Notes: generated from the letters alone by a model not told the origin. Shown: positions 36,735 through 47,364, counted from the stretch's first letter. The stretch is DNA of 64,000 nucleotides from Flavobacterium glycines (GCF_900100165.1 NZ_FNEO01000001.1:1-64000), one strand, 5' to 3'. Numbers and translations: made by a program.

Positions 36735-37631
36735 ATGTCAATAGAAGTAAAAAATATATCTAAAAGTTATGGCGCCCAAAAAGCCTTGGACAACATTTCA
36801 TTTTCTATAAAAAAAGGAGAAATCGTTGGCTTTTTAGGACCAAATGGAGCCGGAAAATCTACGTTGATGAAAATATTGACAACCTACCTTTCTACCGACG
36901 AAGGTACAGCATTGGTTAACGAACAAGATGTAAACTCTAATCCAAAGGCAGTTCAACTTTCTATTGGTTATTTGCCAGAGCACAATCCGTTGTATCTGGA
37001 TTTATACGTGAGAGAATATCTGGGTTTTAATGCCGATGTTTATAAAGTTGCCAAATCCCGTATTGAAGAAGTAATCCAGCTAACAGGTTTAAGCGCCGAA
37101 AGCCATAAAAAAATAGGAGAACTTTCTAAAGGATACCGTCAACGTGTAGGACTTGCAAATGCTTTACTTCACAATCCTGATGTTTTGATTCTGGACGAAC
37201 CAACAACCGGTCTTGATCCAAACCAACTTTTGGAAATCCGTAACCTTATTAAGAATGCAGGAAAAGACAAAACCGTTTTTCTTTCTACTCACATCATGCA
37301 GGAAGTAGAAGCTATTTGTGATCGCGTGATTATCATCAACAACGGAAAAATAGTTGCCGATAAAAAACTAGACCATCTTATTTCGGAAGAAAAAGAACAA
37401 ATTATTGAAGTCGAATTCGATTATAAAATCGAGGAACAGGCCATCGCTAAAATCGAGAATTTAATTTCGTATAAAAACACACACGATATGACCTGGGAAC
37501 TGGTTTTTAAAACCGACAAAGACATGCGTTCTGTAGTCTTTGATTTTGCCACTGCCAATGGCTTGAAAACCCTTCAACTGAATCAAAAGAATAAAAATCT
37601 GGAAGCTATTTTTAGAGAAATCACCAAATAA
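36735..37631 (+). CDS. gldA: Gliding motility ABC transporter ATP-binding subunit GldA
   Basis: A 298-residue ABC ATPase. Walker A GPNGAGKST (about 34-42), Q-loop region YLPEHNPLY, signature LSKGYRQRVGLANALLH (about 131-147), Walker B VLILDEPTTGLDP (about 152-164) and the H-loop STHIMQEVE. The C-terminal 70 residues form the extra domain seen in GldA-type proteins. In Flavobacterium johnsoniae GldA works with GldF and GldG; those genes are not next to it here. It is a single gene followed by its own terminator. Confidence 0.85.
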   Translation: MSIEVKNISKSYGAQKALDNISFSIKKGEIVGFLGPNGAGKSTLMKILTTYLSTDEGTALVNEQDVNSNPKAVQLSIGYLPEHNPLYLDLYVREYLGFNADVYKVAKSRIEEVIQLTGLSAESHKKIGELSKGYRQRVGLANALLHNPDVLILDEPTTGLDPNQLLEIRNLIKNAGKDKTVFLSTHIMQEVEAICDRVIIINNGKIVADKKLDHLISEEKEQIIEVEFDYKIEEQAIAKIENLISYKNTHDMTWELVFKTDKDMRSVVFDFATANGLKTLQLNQKNKNLEAIFREITK

Positions 37632-37650
37632 CATCCACTTTTAAAATCAA

Positions 37651-37692
37651 AAAGAGCTCTTTCAAAAAAAATGAAACGAGCTCTTTTCTTTT
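37651..37692 (+). terminator. Terminator of gldA
   Basis: AAAGAGCTC (37651-37659) pairs with GAGCTCTTT (37678-37686), extended inward by TTCA / TGAA, and is followed by a T-rich stretch. It is 20 bases past the gldA stop. Confidence 0.8.
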
Positions 37693-37711
37693 TAGAAACC
37701 CAAATCTAATA

Positions 37712-40700
37712 TTATCTTTTCATTGCGAAATGTCCTCTGTAAATTTTATTATCCCCTCTAAACACCTCAAACCAATAATCATCTGACGGCAATTGGTGAC
37801 CATTATAAGTTCCGTCCCATGAAGAAGTATTCCCAAACTCTTTCAAAAACTTGCCATATCTGTCAAATATTCTTGTCTTCAAATTAGACTCTGTCTCTGA
37901 TAGTTTCACTGCCCAACTATCATTAAAACCGTCGCCATTAGGCGTGAAAAACTTAGGATAATTTAAAATATACACTACTTGAGTTACTATTCCACAGCCA
38001 TTTTTATCACGCACATACACCGTATACGTTCCACTCAACAATCCTGTAAAAACATTTTCATCCTGATAGTTAACACCGTCTAAAGAATACTCATAATCAC
38101 CTAAACCCGCAGCCGATAAATTAACCGTAATAGCATTTTGATTATCGGTCCAGTCCACAATATCAATGGAGCTAATTACAGCCGCATTAGACAAAGCAAC
38201 CACAAAATCCTTAGTCGCAGAACAACTTATAGCCCCATTATTTTTAGCAACTGTTACCGAATAATTCCCCACAGCGGAAACACTTATAGACTGCGTTGTT
38301 TCAGCCGTTGACCACAAATAACTATCAAAACCAGCTCCTGCGTCAATATTAACATTTGAGTTTTCACAAAGCGACACCTCATCAGCAATAGCAATTACAG
38401 GATTTGAAAACAAAGTCAGTACTACTTTTACAACCTGATAACATTTATCATTCGAATCCACTCTGGCATACAGCGTCGTTACACCTGTTTGCAAATTATA
38501 GGTATTTGCAGAAACTATTTCATCAGAACTATTTTGATTTTGAGCAGCTGCGAGAGAAGTATAAAAACGAATTTGCGCGGATGCATCCGAAGTAATCGCT
38601 CTATTATAAGATACTAAATTCACTATTTCAACCCCATCATTCAAATCGTCACAAAATGAATCCGCCACATCATTCACAACCAACGTTGGCGTACTTATTG
38701 CTACTGTAACAGCAAGCCTGTTCACACTTGCACAGCCATTCAGCGTTTGCGAAGCATAGTAAGTTCTCCCATCAATCAATGGAGTCGAACTACTCAAAAC
38801 ACTTCCGTTTGCAGCAGCATCATACCAAACAATTGCTGTTCCTGTAGCCTCTAAAAAACTAATAGTTGCATTTTGAGTAGAACAAAAATTCTGAGTCACA
38901 TTTCCTGTTGGTGCAGCTGTAGTTTGAATATTTATTGTCACAGGAATTCTTTCGCTTTCGCAAATGGAAACAGTCTGCGAAGCATAATAAGTTTTATTCG
39001 TTAAAATTGTTGTTCCGCTCAACAAATTTCCTAAAGTAGACGCATCATACCATTTTATATTAGTTCCTGAAACAACAATATCGTTTAGCGATTTATTGTC
39101 CTGCACACAAAAACTTTGAGGAGAAGTTGCAACAGGAAGCGGTTCGTTATTTATATATGGATTCAACACCACTTCATTAGCCACAAGAGAGCTACATCCC
39201 AAATTATTTTTTATCAAAACCTGATAAGTTCCGGCAACTAAATTATTTTTAGAATTTGCAGTTCCCCAGTTAGTTCCTCCGTCAAAACTATAAGCTGCAG
39301 CAACATCTGAAATTGTAATCGATCCTGTTGTAACAATACAATCAGGTTGAATGACCGTAACCGATGGCGTAGGCGGATAACCCGGAGGCACAGCAATATT
39401 TACTGTAGCAGCCGCCGTTTCACACAAAGAACTGTTTCTGGTTTTCACCAAATAATCCCCCGGAATCAATCCAGTTTTTACATTACTGCTTTGCCATGTT
39501 TGTCCGTTATCAAAACTGTATTCAGCATTTGAACTAGTCACCGTAATTGTCCCATAAGGATTAGTACAAATTACCGGCTGAATTACCAAATAGACAGGTA
39601 CTTCACTCGAAGTAGCAACACTATTAATATGCGCCACAACCGGGCTCGAGGCACATCCCGAATTTAATTTTGCCGTTACATTATAATCTCCTCCTACCAA
39701 ACCTGAAAAAACACCCGATACCTGATAATTCACTCCATCAATACTATAGGTTGTATTAGCTGCTGTAGTAATATTAATCGTTCCCGAAGGCAGGTCGCAA
39801 GTAGGCTGAACGGTTGTAAAAGTTGGTGCCACCGAACCCGATTTGACAACAATGGTTATTTCGTTCGAAAAAATACGGCAGTTTGAAGACGAAATATTCG
39901 AAATATCAGCAGTTGCCAGTCGGTATTTAAAAGTACCCGCTGCGCCGGATGTGAAAGTATAATTAGCCGAATTAGCTCCCGAAATATCAGTCCAGGTTGT
40001 TCCTCCATCAGTACTCGTTTGCCATTGATAACCTGTAGTTGTATATGCCGAAGACGAAACTGAACCCGACAATGTAATTGGTTTTGATTCGCCCTCACAA
40101 ACTTCTAAATTAGTTGTTGATTCATTTTGGATTGCAGAAGTAACTGTTGGCCCACAAGCTCTAAAAGTAATATCATCCAAAGCAATATCATTTCCGGGTG
40201 CAGCACCCACCTTATTATTCCGCATTCGGATAACAACAGTTGAAACTCCTGATGGCGTTGTAAAATAAAATCCATATTGTTTCCATACAGCAGTTGATGA
40301 CAGTCCAATATCTCCCGTATTATATGTTCCCAAAATCGTTCCGCTCGTATCTTCAATTGTAAAAGTGATATTTGGCGGACTATTATCTCGACTCACCAAA
40401 AGGTTCATAATCCAGGCCGCAAACTCATAAGTTGTTCCGGGACACAAACCCGTAACTGTATTTTTATAAAAGTAATCTGTTGTTGAAAAACTCGCATTCA
40501 CTACCATCATATAGCCTCCGCCTGTATGGTCAGTAGTTGTCCACCAGGTTCCTGATGTGTTTGTCCTGCTTTCAATTGTATAGGAACCATCACTGGGAAA
40601 ATCTGCTGAAGTATAAGTATAACTTGTAATCCCCGAACCCAAAGCCGAACCATGTGTAGCAGTCCCTGAGCCAAAATCCAATTTCACAACAGGATCACCT

Positions 40701-40783
40701 AAGCTTCCTGTGCATAGCTGGGCTTGCATTCGAACAGAAAACAGAGCAAAAACCAATATAATTACGAAATAATTAACCTTCAA
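37712..40783 (-). CDS. Large surface protein with type IX secretion type-B sorting domain
   Basis: A 1023-residue exported protein. A signal peptide (MKVNYFVIILVFALFSVRMQA) is followed by a carbohydrate-binding-like beta region (about 25-205), repeated Ig-like/SprB-type beta modules (recurring Y-SFDGG or YSIDGVNYQ-VFSGL-GG-Y-V segments from about 215 to 930) and a C-terminal gliding-type sorting domain (PKFFTPNGDGFNDSW to the end, with FDRYGKFLKEF and WDGTYNGHQLPSDDYWF). This domain directs secretion through the type IX system and attachment to the cell surface. Adhesin-like function is inferred. Confidence 0.9.
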   Translation of the reverse strand: MKVNYFVIILVFALFSVRMQAQLCTGSLGDPVVKLDFGSGTATHGSALGSGITSYTYTSADFPSDGSYTIESRTNTSGTWWTTTDHTGGGYMMVVNASFSTTDYFYKNTVTGLCPGTTYEFAAWIMNLLVSRDNSPPNITFTIEDTSGTILGTYNTGDIGLSSTAVWKQYGFYFTTPSGVSTVVIRMRNNKVGAAPGNDIALDDITFRACGPTVTSAIQNESTTNLEVCEGESKPITLSGSVSSSAYTTTGYQWQTSTDGGTTWTDISGANSANYTFTSGAAGTFKYRLATADISNISSSNCRIFSNEITIVVKSGSVAPTFTTVQPTCDLPSGTINITTAANTTYSIDGVNYQVSGVFSGLVGGDYNVTAKLNSGCASSPVVAHINSVATSSEVPVYLVIQPVICTNPYGTITVTSSNAEYSFDNGQTWQSSNVKTGLIPGDYLVKTRNSSLCETAAATVNIAVPPGYPPTPSVTVIQPDCIVTTGSITISDVAAAYSFDGGTNWGTANSKNNLVAGTYQVLIKNNLGCSSLVANEVVLNPYINNEPLPVATSPQSFCVQDNKSLNDIVVSGTNIKWYDASTLGNLLSGTTILTNKTYYASQTVSICESERIPVTINIQTTAAPTGNVTQNFCSTQNATISFLEATGTAIVWYDAAANGSVLSSSTPLIDGRTYYASQTLNGCASVNRLAVTVAISTPTLVVNDVADSFCDDLNDGVEIVNLVSYNRAITSDASAQIRFYTSLAAAQNQNSSDEIVSANTYNLQTGVTTLYARVDSNDKCYQVVKVVLTLFSNPVIAIADEVSLCENSNVNIDAGAGFDSYLWSTAETTQSISVSAVGNYSVTVAKNNGAISCSATKDFVVALSNAAVISSIDIVDWTDNQNAITVNLSAAGLGDYEYSLDGVNYQDENVFTGLLSGTYTVYVRDKNGCGIVTQVVYILNYPKFFTPNGDGFNDSWAVKLSETESNLKTRIFDRYGKFLKEFGNTSSWDGTYNGHQLPSDDYWFEVFRGDNKIYRGHFAMKR

Positions 40784-40892
40784 AATGTTCCTGATTTAAT
40801 TTTGTAAAACTAAAACATACGAACATCAATATTCAAAAATTGAGGTCAATCCAGGAAAAGAAGCGGTGAAAAATCCAACAATAGCTAATTGA

Positions 40893-41729
40893 CTAGTCTT
40901 TATTAATCTCTTTTAGATACAATTCAGAAACCGTATAAAATTTCATATTGTTTTCCTTAATGTATCTGCATATTTCTATTAGCGTTTTATATTCCGTTTC
41001 ATATTTCCCGTTGGCCTTTACAACAGGTTTATGCGCATAGAAAATGACAATTTTATTGTTCTTTTTGGCATAATCCAATAAAGACAAAAAATACGGAATA
41101 CTATATTGAGCATAACTATTATCAATACCTAAACCAAACAGAACCCTACTGCTATTATCAAAATAACATTTTTGCTCCTCCGGCGGCTCACTGCCATAAG
41201 TAGTACCTCTTATAATATTGAATTCATGCAGCAAAATCGTATCTGTAATAGCATCTCTGGAACCATAAGGATAAGCAAACGAATGTACCGCCAACGATTT
41301 TTCTCTCATAGACTTCAGCATCGGAAAAATTTCATCATCCAGGTAGTTTATTTCCCCATTCTTTTTTTCAAAAGGCGCTGCTTTCAAATGAATCCAACCA
41401 TGCCCTCCTATTTCGTTACCTTGTTTTTTCAGTGATTTTAGTTTATTTAATTCTTTGTACGAAAGCGAATTAAATTGAGAAACAAAAAAAGTTGCTTTCC
41501 AATTGTACGGTTTAAGAATTTGGTCTACGGCATACCATTGATCAATATAATTATCATCAAAAGTAATGGCGACACCTGCCTGTGAATTTTCCGTAAAAGG
41601 AATTTCTAATTCTTCTTCGTATTTTCTACAAGAAGACAAAACCAATAAACTACAAACAAAAACAGCACACCAAATAGTGTACTGCTTTGAAAAATATCGA
41701 AAACGAATAATTTCTTTTATACTTATCAT
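40893..41729 (-). CDS. Polysaccharide deacetylase (NodB-fold) lipoprotein
   Basis: A 278-residue protein: a long signal region with lipobox LLVLSSC (Cys near residue 33), then a NodB-type deacetylase domain. The metal-site motifs are AITFDDNYIDQW (catalytic Asp pair), GGHGWIHLK (two metal-binding His in HxxxH spacing) and FAYPYGSRDA. The C-terminal YTVSELY is a family end. Substrate unknown; the domain removes N- or O-acetyl groups from glycans. Single gene on the same strand as the surface protein, 109 bases upstream of it. Confidence 0.87.
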   Translation of the reverse strand: MISIKEIIRFRYFSKQYTIWCAVFVCSLLVLSSCRKYEEELEIPFTENSQAGVAITFDDNYIDQWYAVDQILKPYNWKATFFVSQFNSLSYKELNKLKSLKKQGNEIGGHGWIHLKAAPFEKKNGEINYLDDEIFPMLKSMREKSLAVHSFAYPYGSRDAITDTILLHEFNIIRGTTYGSEPPEEQKCYFDNSSRVLFGLGIDNSYAQYSIPYFLSLLDYAKKNNKIVIFYAHKPVVKANGKYETEYKTLIEICRYIKENNMKFYTVSELYLKEINKD

Positions 41730-41785
41730 GACAAAATATTCTACTATAAGCCTATGATTCTAAATTAGAATAAACAGAAAAAAGT

Positions 41786-42739
41786 TTAAAAAACCTGACT
41801 TGCTATTTGCTGAATATTATCGGATTTACCCATTGAATAATAATGCACACATGGAACTCCAAACTCAATCAACTCTTTTGATTGTTGAATAGCAAACTCT
41901 ACTCCTATTTGACGAACTGCTGCATTATCTTTGGCATTTTCAATAGCATGAATTAGTTCCTCCGGCATATCCAGCCAAAAAACCTGTGGCAATAATTGTA
42001 AATGACGTTTTACTGCTACCGGTTTAATTCCAGGAATAATAGGAACATTGATTCCAATAGCACGAGCCGCTTCAACAAATCTAAAATAACGTTGGTTATC
42101 AAAAAACATTTGCGTCACAATATAATCAGCACCAGCATCTACTTTTTCTTTCAAGCGTTTTAAATCAGCTTCTAAGCTGGGAGCTTCAATATGTTTTTCC
42201 GGATAACCTGCAACGCCTACACAAAAATCAGGAGCATTTTCAAGAGGTAATTCACCGTGTAAAAATTTCCCATTATTCATAGCTTTGATTTGTCTAACCA
42301 AATCCACTGCATAATGATTTCCGCCCACAGTTGGCTCAAAATATTTCTCCCCTTTCATTGGGTCTCCGCGTAAAGCAACTAAATTATCAATACCTAAATA
42401 ATGACAATCCACCAACAAATATTCTGTTTCTTCTCTGGTAAATCCACCACACAAAACGTGAGGAATGGCATCTACACCATATTTATGCTGGATAGAAGCA
42501 CAAATCCCAACTGTTCCCGGACGCATACGAGTAATACGACGATCAAAAAGTCCGTCTTTTTCAATATACACGTACTCTTCTCTCGAAGTAGTTACATCTA
42601 TAAAAGGAGGTTTAAATTCCATTAACGGATCTATATTAGCATATAAATCTTTTATATTACTCCCTTTTTGTGGCGGGACAATTTCAAATGAGAATAAAGG
42701 TTTCCCTTTTGCTTTTTCTAAATGCTCTGTTACTTTCAT
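41786..42739 (-). CDS. metF: Methylenetetrahydrofolate reductase
   Basis: Reduces 5,10-methylene-THF to 5-methyl-THF, the methyl donor for MetH. It has 317 residues, an FAD TIM barrel: FSFEIVPPQKG (about 16-26, catalytic Glu), FIDVTTSRE, NLVALRGDP (about 127-135), VGVAGYPEKH and QMFFDNQRYF (about 207-216). It follows the C-terminal metH gene by 78 bases with the same orientation. The gap holds short direct repeats of GACTTT-type sequence but no terminator, so co-transcription is likely. Confidence 0.95.
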   Translation of the reverse strand: MKVTEHLEKAKGKPLFSFEIVPPQKGSNIKDLYANIDPLMEFKPPFIDVTTSREEYVYIEKDGLFDRRITRMRPGTVGICASIQHKYGVDAIPHVLCGGFTREETEYLLVDCHYLGIDNLVALRGDPMKGEKYFEPTVGGNHYAVDLVRQIKAMNNGKFLHGELPLENAPDFCVGVAGYPEKHIEAPSLEADLKRLKEKVDAGADYIVTQMFFDNQRYFRFVEAARAIGINVPIIPGIKPVAVKRHLQLLPQVFWLDMPEELIHAIENAKDNAAVRQIGVEFAIQQSKELIEFGVPCVHYYSMGKSDNIQQIASQVF

Positions 42740-42817
42740 TTTAAGTCTTAAAGTTGAATGTCGAATGTCGAAAGTCAGTCCTTTGGACTTTATAACTTTA
42801 GACTTTATGACTATTTT

Positions 42818-45502
42818 TTAATCTGCTATATTTGGACTCAACCATTTTATGGCTTTGTCCGTTGAAATACTTCTTCGTTTTGCGTAATCAATAACCTGGT
42901 CTTCTTTTATTTTTCCAAGTCCAAAATACCTGCTTTCAGGATTTCCAAAATAATATCCGGAAACTGATGCTGCCGGCCACATCGCCATACTTTCGGTCAA
43001 AGTTACTCCTATTTCTTTTTCTACGTTCAGCAATTTCCAAATCGTTGGTTTTTCCAAATGGTCCGGACAAGCCGGATATCCCGGTGCAGGACGAATTCCT
43101 TTATAGCTTTCTTTTATTAATTCTTCATTAGACAAAGACTCTTCAGCATCATAACCCCAAAATTCTTTACGTACTTTTTCATGTAAATATTCAGCAAAGG
43201 CTTCGGCGAAACGATCACCTAATGCTTTAACCATAATAGAATTATAATCATCTAAATTATCGCGATATTCATCAGCCCATTCGTCAACACCAAAACCGGT
43301 CGTTACACAAAAAGCCCCCATATAATCAGTCACTCCATTGTCTTTTGGCGCAATAAAATCAGCCAAAGCAATATTTGGTGCTCCTTTGGTTTTTTGTGAC
43401 TGCTGACGCAAAGTCAGGAATTTTTCCGTCTCTTTTCCTTTTTCGTCGTACAATTGAATATCATCATCATTTACCTGATTAGCAGGAAAAATGCCGTAGA
43501 TTCCTTTGGCTTGCAATTTTTTCTCTTTCAAAATCACATCCAACATTGCCTGAGCGTCTTTAAATACAGAGGAAGCTTGCTCTCCCACTACTTCATCCGT
43601 CAGGATAGCAGGATATTTTCCGTATAATTCCCATGTTTGAAAAAATGGTGTCCAATCGATATAAGGAACCAAAACATCCAAATCAACTTCTACACTTTTT
43701 GTCCCAATGAAATTTGGTTTCTTTGGCGAATAATTCGCCCAATCCAATTGTAATTTATTTTTACGGGCATCTTCAATAGACAGGAAATTTTTATCTCTCG
43801 AACGATTTAAAAACGACTCTCTAAAAGCATCATATTCTTCTCGAATTCCATCTGTATAAGTTTCTTTATTATCATCTAATAAATTTCCTGCTACCGTTAC
43901 CGCTCTCGACGCATCATTTACGTGAACTACGGTTGCTTTGTATTGCGGTGCAATTTTCACGGCTGTATGTGCACGCGAAGTAGTTGCTCCACCAATCATC
44001 ACCGGAACTTTCATGTTGCGTTTATCCAATTCTTTGGCTAAAAACACCATTTCGTCCAGCGAAGGCGTAATCAAACCACTCAATCCGATGATATCTACTT
44101 CGTGTTCCAAAGCGGCAGCGATAATTTTTTCCGGAGGAACCATTACACCCAGGTCAATAATCTCGTAATTATTACAAGCTAATACCACCGAAACAATATT
44201 TTTACCAATATCATGAACATCCCCTTTTACAGTCGCCATCAATATTTTTCCGTTTCCTTCTTTGTCTCCGGCTTGTTTTGAAGCTTCAATAAAAGGCAAT
44301 AAATAAGCCACCGCTTTTTTCATTACACGTGCCGATTTTACTACCTGTGGCAAGAACATTTTCCCGGAACCGAACAAATCCCCAACAACATTCATACCCG
44401 CCATTAAGTTGATTTCGATTACTTCGATAGGTTTTGTTGCTGCTAAACGGGCTTCTTCCACATCTTCTTCAATAAAAGCATCAATTCCTTTTACTAATGA
44501 ATGTGTAATTCTTTCCTGTACCGTTCCTGAACGCCATTCCTGTACTTCTGCTTCTGTGTTTTTAGAACCAGTTCCTTTTACACTTTCAGCAAATTCTAAT
44601 AAACGTTCCGTAGCATCATCACGTCTATCCAAAATTACATCTTCAACGTGTTCCAATAAATCTTTTGGAATATCATCATAAATAGTCAACATCTCCGGAT
44701 TCACAATTCCCATTGTCATTCCGGCTTTGATAGCATGATACAAGAAAACCGAGTGCATGGCTTCACGCACCACATCATTTCCTCTAAAAGAAAAAGAAAC
44801 ATTACTCACACCACCACTAATGTGTGCATGTGGCAAATTTTCACGAACCCATTTAGTTCCTCTGAAGAAATCCAAAGCATTCAAACGGTGTTCTTCCATT
44901 CCGGTTGCAACAGGAAATATATTCAAATCGAAAATAATATCCTGTGGCGGAAAGTTTACTTTGTTTACCAAAATATCATACGAACGTTGACAGATTTCAA
45001 CTCTTCGATCGTAATTATCAGCCTGACCTACTTCGTCAAAAGCCATCACAATTACCGCCGCCCCATAACGTTTGATTAATTGGGCGTGATGAATAAATTG
45101 CTCTTCTCCTTCTTTCAACGAAATCGAGTTTACCACACATTTTCCCTGTACTACTTTCAATCCGGCTTCAATAATGTGCCATTTCGAACTGTCAATCATA
45201 ATAGGTACACGGGCAATATCCGGTTCGGCAGCAATAAGGTTTAAGAATTTCACCATTGCATATTCACCATCAAGCATTCCCTCATCCATATTGATATCAA
45301 TGATTTGTGCTCCCCCTTCTACCTGCTGTCTGGCGATATCTAAGGCTTCATCGTATTTTTCTTCTTTGATTAATCGAAGAAATTTTCTGGAACCTGTTAC
45401 ATTAGTACGCTCACCTATGTTTACAAAAACACTCTCCGGCGTAATAATCAACGGTTCTAATCCCGATAAAACTAAATTTCTTCTTGCTTCTGTTACTGCC
45501 AT
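42818..45502 (-). CDS. metH: Methionine synthase, folate/cobalamin/activation part of split MetH
   Basis: An 894-residue protein that begins with the pterin-binding domain instead of the homocysteine domain. [16 protein letters not shown] near residue 25 and the [13 protein letters not shown] region bind methyl-THF; the cobalamin domain has the histidine ligand motif [11 protein letters not shown] (about 424-434); the activation domain has [14 protein letters not shown] and [16 protein letters not shown] near the C-terminus, for SAM-dependent reactivation. The homocysteine-binding half is a separate gene at 46076-47077. Vitamin B12 dependence is expected. Confidence 0.95.
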   Translation of the reverse strand: MAVTEARRNLVLSGLEPLIITPESVFVNIGERTNVTGSRKFLRLIKEEKYDEALDIARQQVEGGAQIIDINMDEGMLDGEYAMVKFLNLIAAEPDIARVPIMIDSSKWHIIEAGLKVVQGKCVVNSISLKEGEEQFIHHAQLIKRYGAAVIVMAFDEVGQADNYDRRVEICQRSYDILVNKVNFPPQDIIFDLNIFPVATGMEEHRLNALDFFRGTKWVRENLPHAHISGGVSNVSFSFRGNDVVREAMHSVFLYHAIKAGMTMGIVNPEMLTIYDDIPKDLLEHVEDVILDRRDDATERLLEFAESVKGTGSKNTEAEVQEWRSGTVQERITHSLVKGIDAFIEEDVEEARLAATKPIEVIEINLMAGMNVVGDLFGSGKMFLPQVVKSARVMKKAVAYLLPFIEASKQAGDKEGNGKILMATVKGDVHDIGKNIVSVVLACNNYEIIDLGVMVPPEKIIAAALEHEVDIIGLSGLITPSLDEMVFLAKELDKRNMKVPVMIGGATTSRAHTAVKIAPQYKATVVHVNDASRAVTVAGNLLDDNKETYTDGIREEYDAFRESFLNRSRDKNFLSIEDARKNKLQLDWANYSPKKPNFIGTKSVEVDLDVLVPYIDWTPFFQTWELYGKYPAILTDEVVGEQASSVFKDAQAMLDVILKEKKLQAKGIYGIFPANQVNDDDIQLYDEKGKETEKFLTLRQQSQKTKGAPNIALADFIAPKDNGVTDYMGAFCVTTGFGVDEWADEYRDNLDDYNSIMVKALGDRFAEAFAEYLHEKVRKEFWGYDAEESLSNEELIKESYKGIRPAPGYPACPDHLEKPTIWKLLNVEKEIGVTLTESMAMWPAASVSGYYFGNPESRYFGLGKIKEDQVIDYAKRRSISTDKAIKWLSPNIAD

Positions 45503-45562
45503 TTTTTTCTTAAGTTACTGAGTTCCTAAGTTTCTTAGTCTCTAAGTTTTTTTTTATTTTTT

Positions 45563-45623
45563 CACGCAGATTTTACATATAGAACAGATTTCTTACTCTG
45601 CTAAAATCAGCTGAATCTGCGTG
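45563..45623. repeat. Inverted repeat with 10-base arms
   Basis: CACGCAGATT (45563-45572) and AATCTGCGTG (45614-45623) are perfectly complementary across a 41-base spacer. Similar arms occur in many Flavobacterium intergenic regions in my recollection. It lies in the spacer between metH and the small lipoprotein gene. Confidence 0.6.
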
Positions 45624-45649
45624 ATATATTTTTTCATTCTCTTTGTGGG

Positions 45650-45668
45650 CACGGATTGCAAATCCGTG
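45650..45668. repeat. REP-like palindrome
   Basis: CACGGATT-GCA-AATCCGTG, a perfect 8-bp hairpin with a 3-base loop, in the same spacer as the inverted repeat at 45563-45623. It resembles REP palindromes; no REP-associated transposase is in the window. Confidence 0.6.
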
Positions 45669-45692
45669 TTATCAGAGTTAATTTGGAAAATT

Positions 45693-46022
45693 TTATTTAC
45701 CATGCATCATATACTTAACTCTTCCGTCTTTCGCTGAAATATCAATTTCAAATGTTCCTCCACAACAACCAATTTGCCAAAAAGTCCCCTTAAGATGCCA
45801 AATTGAATCATTCTCTATTGATACATTATATGGTCTTTGTTTTTCTATCTGATCTTTCCCATATGATTCAAAAAGAACTGATTCAGCAATTCCAACTGCT
45901 GTTTCTTCTTTTGTAACTAAACATTCTTCACAATTAATCTTTTTTTTAATTACAGAAGTTGTTTTTACTGCTTCATTACAACTTAAAAATACAAGACAAA
46001 TTAAAATCAAAAGCTCTTTCAT
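45693..46022 (-). CDS. Small hypothetical lipoprotein
   Basis: A 109-residue protein with a short lipoprotein signal (MKELLILICLVFLSCNEAV, acylated Cys near residue 15). The mature part has NCEECLVTKEETAVGIAESVLFESYG and GTFWQIGCCGGTFEIDISAKDGRV, with two cysteine pairs. This is similar to NTF2-fold or YbbC-type immunity-like lipoproteins (about 65-100 residues), but I cannot assign it. It is inserted between the two halves of metH with repeats on its downstream side, so it may be a later insertion. Confidence 0.6.
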   Translation of the reverse strand: MKELLILICLVFLSCNEAVKTTSVIKKKINCEECLVTKEETAVGIAESVLFESYGKDQIEKQRPYNVSIENDSIWHLKGTFWQIGCCGGTFEIDISAKDGRVKYMMHGK

Positions 46023-46075
46023 TCTATAACATTTAAAAATTAAGAAAACATTTTAATTAATCTTGATTAATATTT

Positions 46076-47077
46076 TTACAAACTCGCCGTCGAAACCCTC
46101 GGTTTATAATCCTTAGCGATATCTGCAATTAATCGGATATGTTCTGGGGTTGTTCCACAACATCCTCCAATAATATTCACTAAATTATCATCCAGATAAC
46201 TCTTGATTTGTGCCTGCATTTCCTGTGGCGTTTCATCATATTCTCCAAAGGCGTTTGGCAAACCTGCATTAGGATGCGCCGACACATTAAAAGAAGTATG
46301 CGAAGACAATGTTTGCAAATACGGTTTCAACAAATCGGCTCCTAAAGCACAATTGAAACCAACACTCAACAACGGAATATGTGACACAGAAATCAAGAAT
46401 GCCTCCACCGTTTGTCCTGAAAGTGTTCTTCCGGAAGCATCTGTAATTGTTCCTGAAACCATGATTGGAATATCAATATTGCGTTCTTCTTTTACTTCTT
46501 CAATTGCAAAAAGAGCTGCTTTGGCATTCAAGGTATCAAAAATCGTTTCAACCAATAACAAATCGCATCCTCCATCCATCAAAGCTTCTACCTGTTGTTT
46601 GTAGGCAATACGCAAATCATCAAAAGTTACCGCTCTGTATCCCGGGTCATTTACATCCGGCGACATCGATGCCGTACGGTTTGTTGGCCCAATAGAACCT
46701 GCAACAAAACGTGGTTTTTCGGGATTTTTAGCAGTGAATTCGTCAGCTACCTGACGGGCAATTTTTGCCGACTCATAGTTCAACTCATACACCAAATCCT
46801 CCATGTGATAATCGGCCATACCAATTGTTGTTCCTGAGAACGTATTGGTTTCCACAATATCGGCGCCTGCTTCAAAATAAGCAGCGTGAACCTCAGCGAT
46901 GGCTTTAGGTTGAGTAAGCGACAATAAATCGTTGTTTCCTTTTAAAGGATGTGGAAAATCCTTGAAGCGCTCGCCTCTAAAATCTTCTTCCGAAAAATTG
47001 TAGCGTTGCAACATGGTTCCCATTGCTCCGTCGAGAACGAGTATTCTTTTTTTGATTTCTTCCTGAATGCTTGGCAT
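46076..47077 (-). CDS. metH: Homocysteine S-methyltransferase part of split methionine synthase
   Basis: A 333-residue homocysteine-binding module equal to the N-terminal domain of classical MetH. Start [56 protein letters not shown]; zinc ligands in [12 protein letters not shown] and in [12 protein letters not shown] near the C-terminus. It must act with the 894-residue folate/cobalamin part at 42818-45502. The gene is preceded by a leader of about 250 bases rich in hairpins and repeats. Confidence 0.94.
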   Translation of the reverse strand: MPSIQEEIKKRILVLDGAMGTMLQRYNFSEEDFRGERFKDFPHPLKGNNDLLSLTQPKAIAEVHAAYFEAGADIVETNTFSGTTIGMADYHMEDLVYELNYESAKIARQVADEFTAKNPEKPRFVAGSIGPTNRTASMSPDVNDPGYRAVTFDDLRIAYKQQVEALMDGGCDLLLVETIFDTLNAKAALFAIEEVKEERNIDIPIMVSGTITDASGRTLSGQTVEAFLISVSHIPLLSVGFNCALGADLLKPYLQTLSSHTSFNVSAHPNAGLPNAFGEYDETPQEMQAQIKSYLDDNLVNIIGGCCGTTPEHIRLIADIAKDYKPRVSTASL

Positions 47078-47112
47078 AACTTATTTTTTATTTTCCTGCA
47101 AAGTCTGTTTTG

Positions 47113-47169
47113 ACCTTGTAGGTATCTAATTCTATACTAATACCTACAAGGTTTTTAAAACCTTGCAGG
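47113..47169. repeat. Nested palindromes in the metH leader
   Basis: ACCTTGTAGGTAT (47113-47125) is the perfect complement of ATACCTACAAGGT (47140-47152), and the latter also pairs with the adjacent AAAACCTTGCAGG (47157-47169). The two hairpins exclude each other. The sequence is of the REP-like kind frequent in Flavobacterium spacers, but its place in a leader allows a regulatory role. Confidence 0.6.
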
Positions 47170-47201
47170 AGTAAATTTTCCAAAAACAATTGTGGCTCTA
47201 T

Positions 47202-47284
47202 AGCCCCGATTCTAGTGGAAATCCTTGTGGCGGCAGGCATTTATGCCGACACAAGATTAAAGCGAAAAGCGGGAACTATATTCC
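47202..47284. repeat. Structured dispersed repeat, copy 2
   Basis: Same outer sequence as copy 1 (370-447). The hairpin arms are CTTGTGGCGGCA (47224-47235) and TGCCGACACAAG (47244-47255): 11 base pairs with one G-A mismatch. The arm sequences differ completely from copy 1 while pairing is kept. Confidence 0.7.
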
Positions 47285-47333
47285 CTAAAATGCCTTATGC
47301 TGTGCTCCTAATTATTTTCAAAATTTGGAAATG

Positions 47334-47364
47334 CAAAGTAAAGCAATAGCCTTACCACTTGCAA
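47334..47364 (-). promoter_or_regulatory. Probable promoter of the metH/metF genes
   Basis: On the minus strand TTG (47362-47364) lies 20 bases before TTACTTTG (47334-47341), one mismatch from TAnnTTTG; the same variant occurs before metX. It overlaps the hairpin that ends the preceding operon. Confidence 0.5.

Noticed and set aside
42401..46837. Many antisense ORFs across metF and metH
   Set aside because: They are shadow frames with low-complexity or cysteine/serine-rich products and no start signals; the opposite strand encodes clear enzymes.
47091..47240. An ORF of about 49 codons in the metH leader (MPAATRISTRIG...)
   Set aside because: It runs entirely through the dispersed repeat and nested palindromes, has no conserved-looking sequence, and is explained by chance openness of the repeats.
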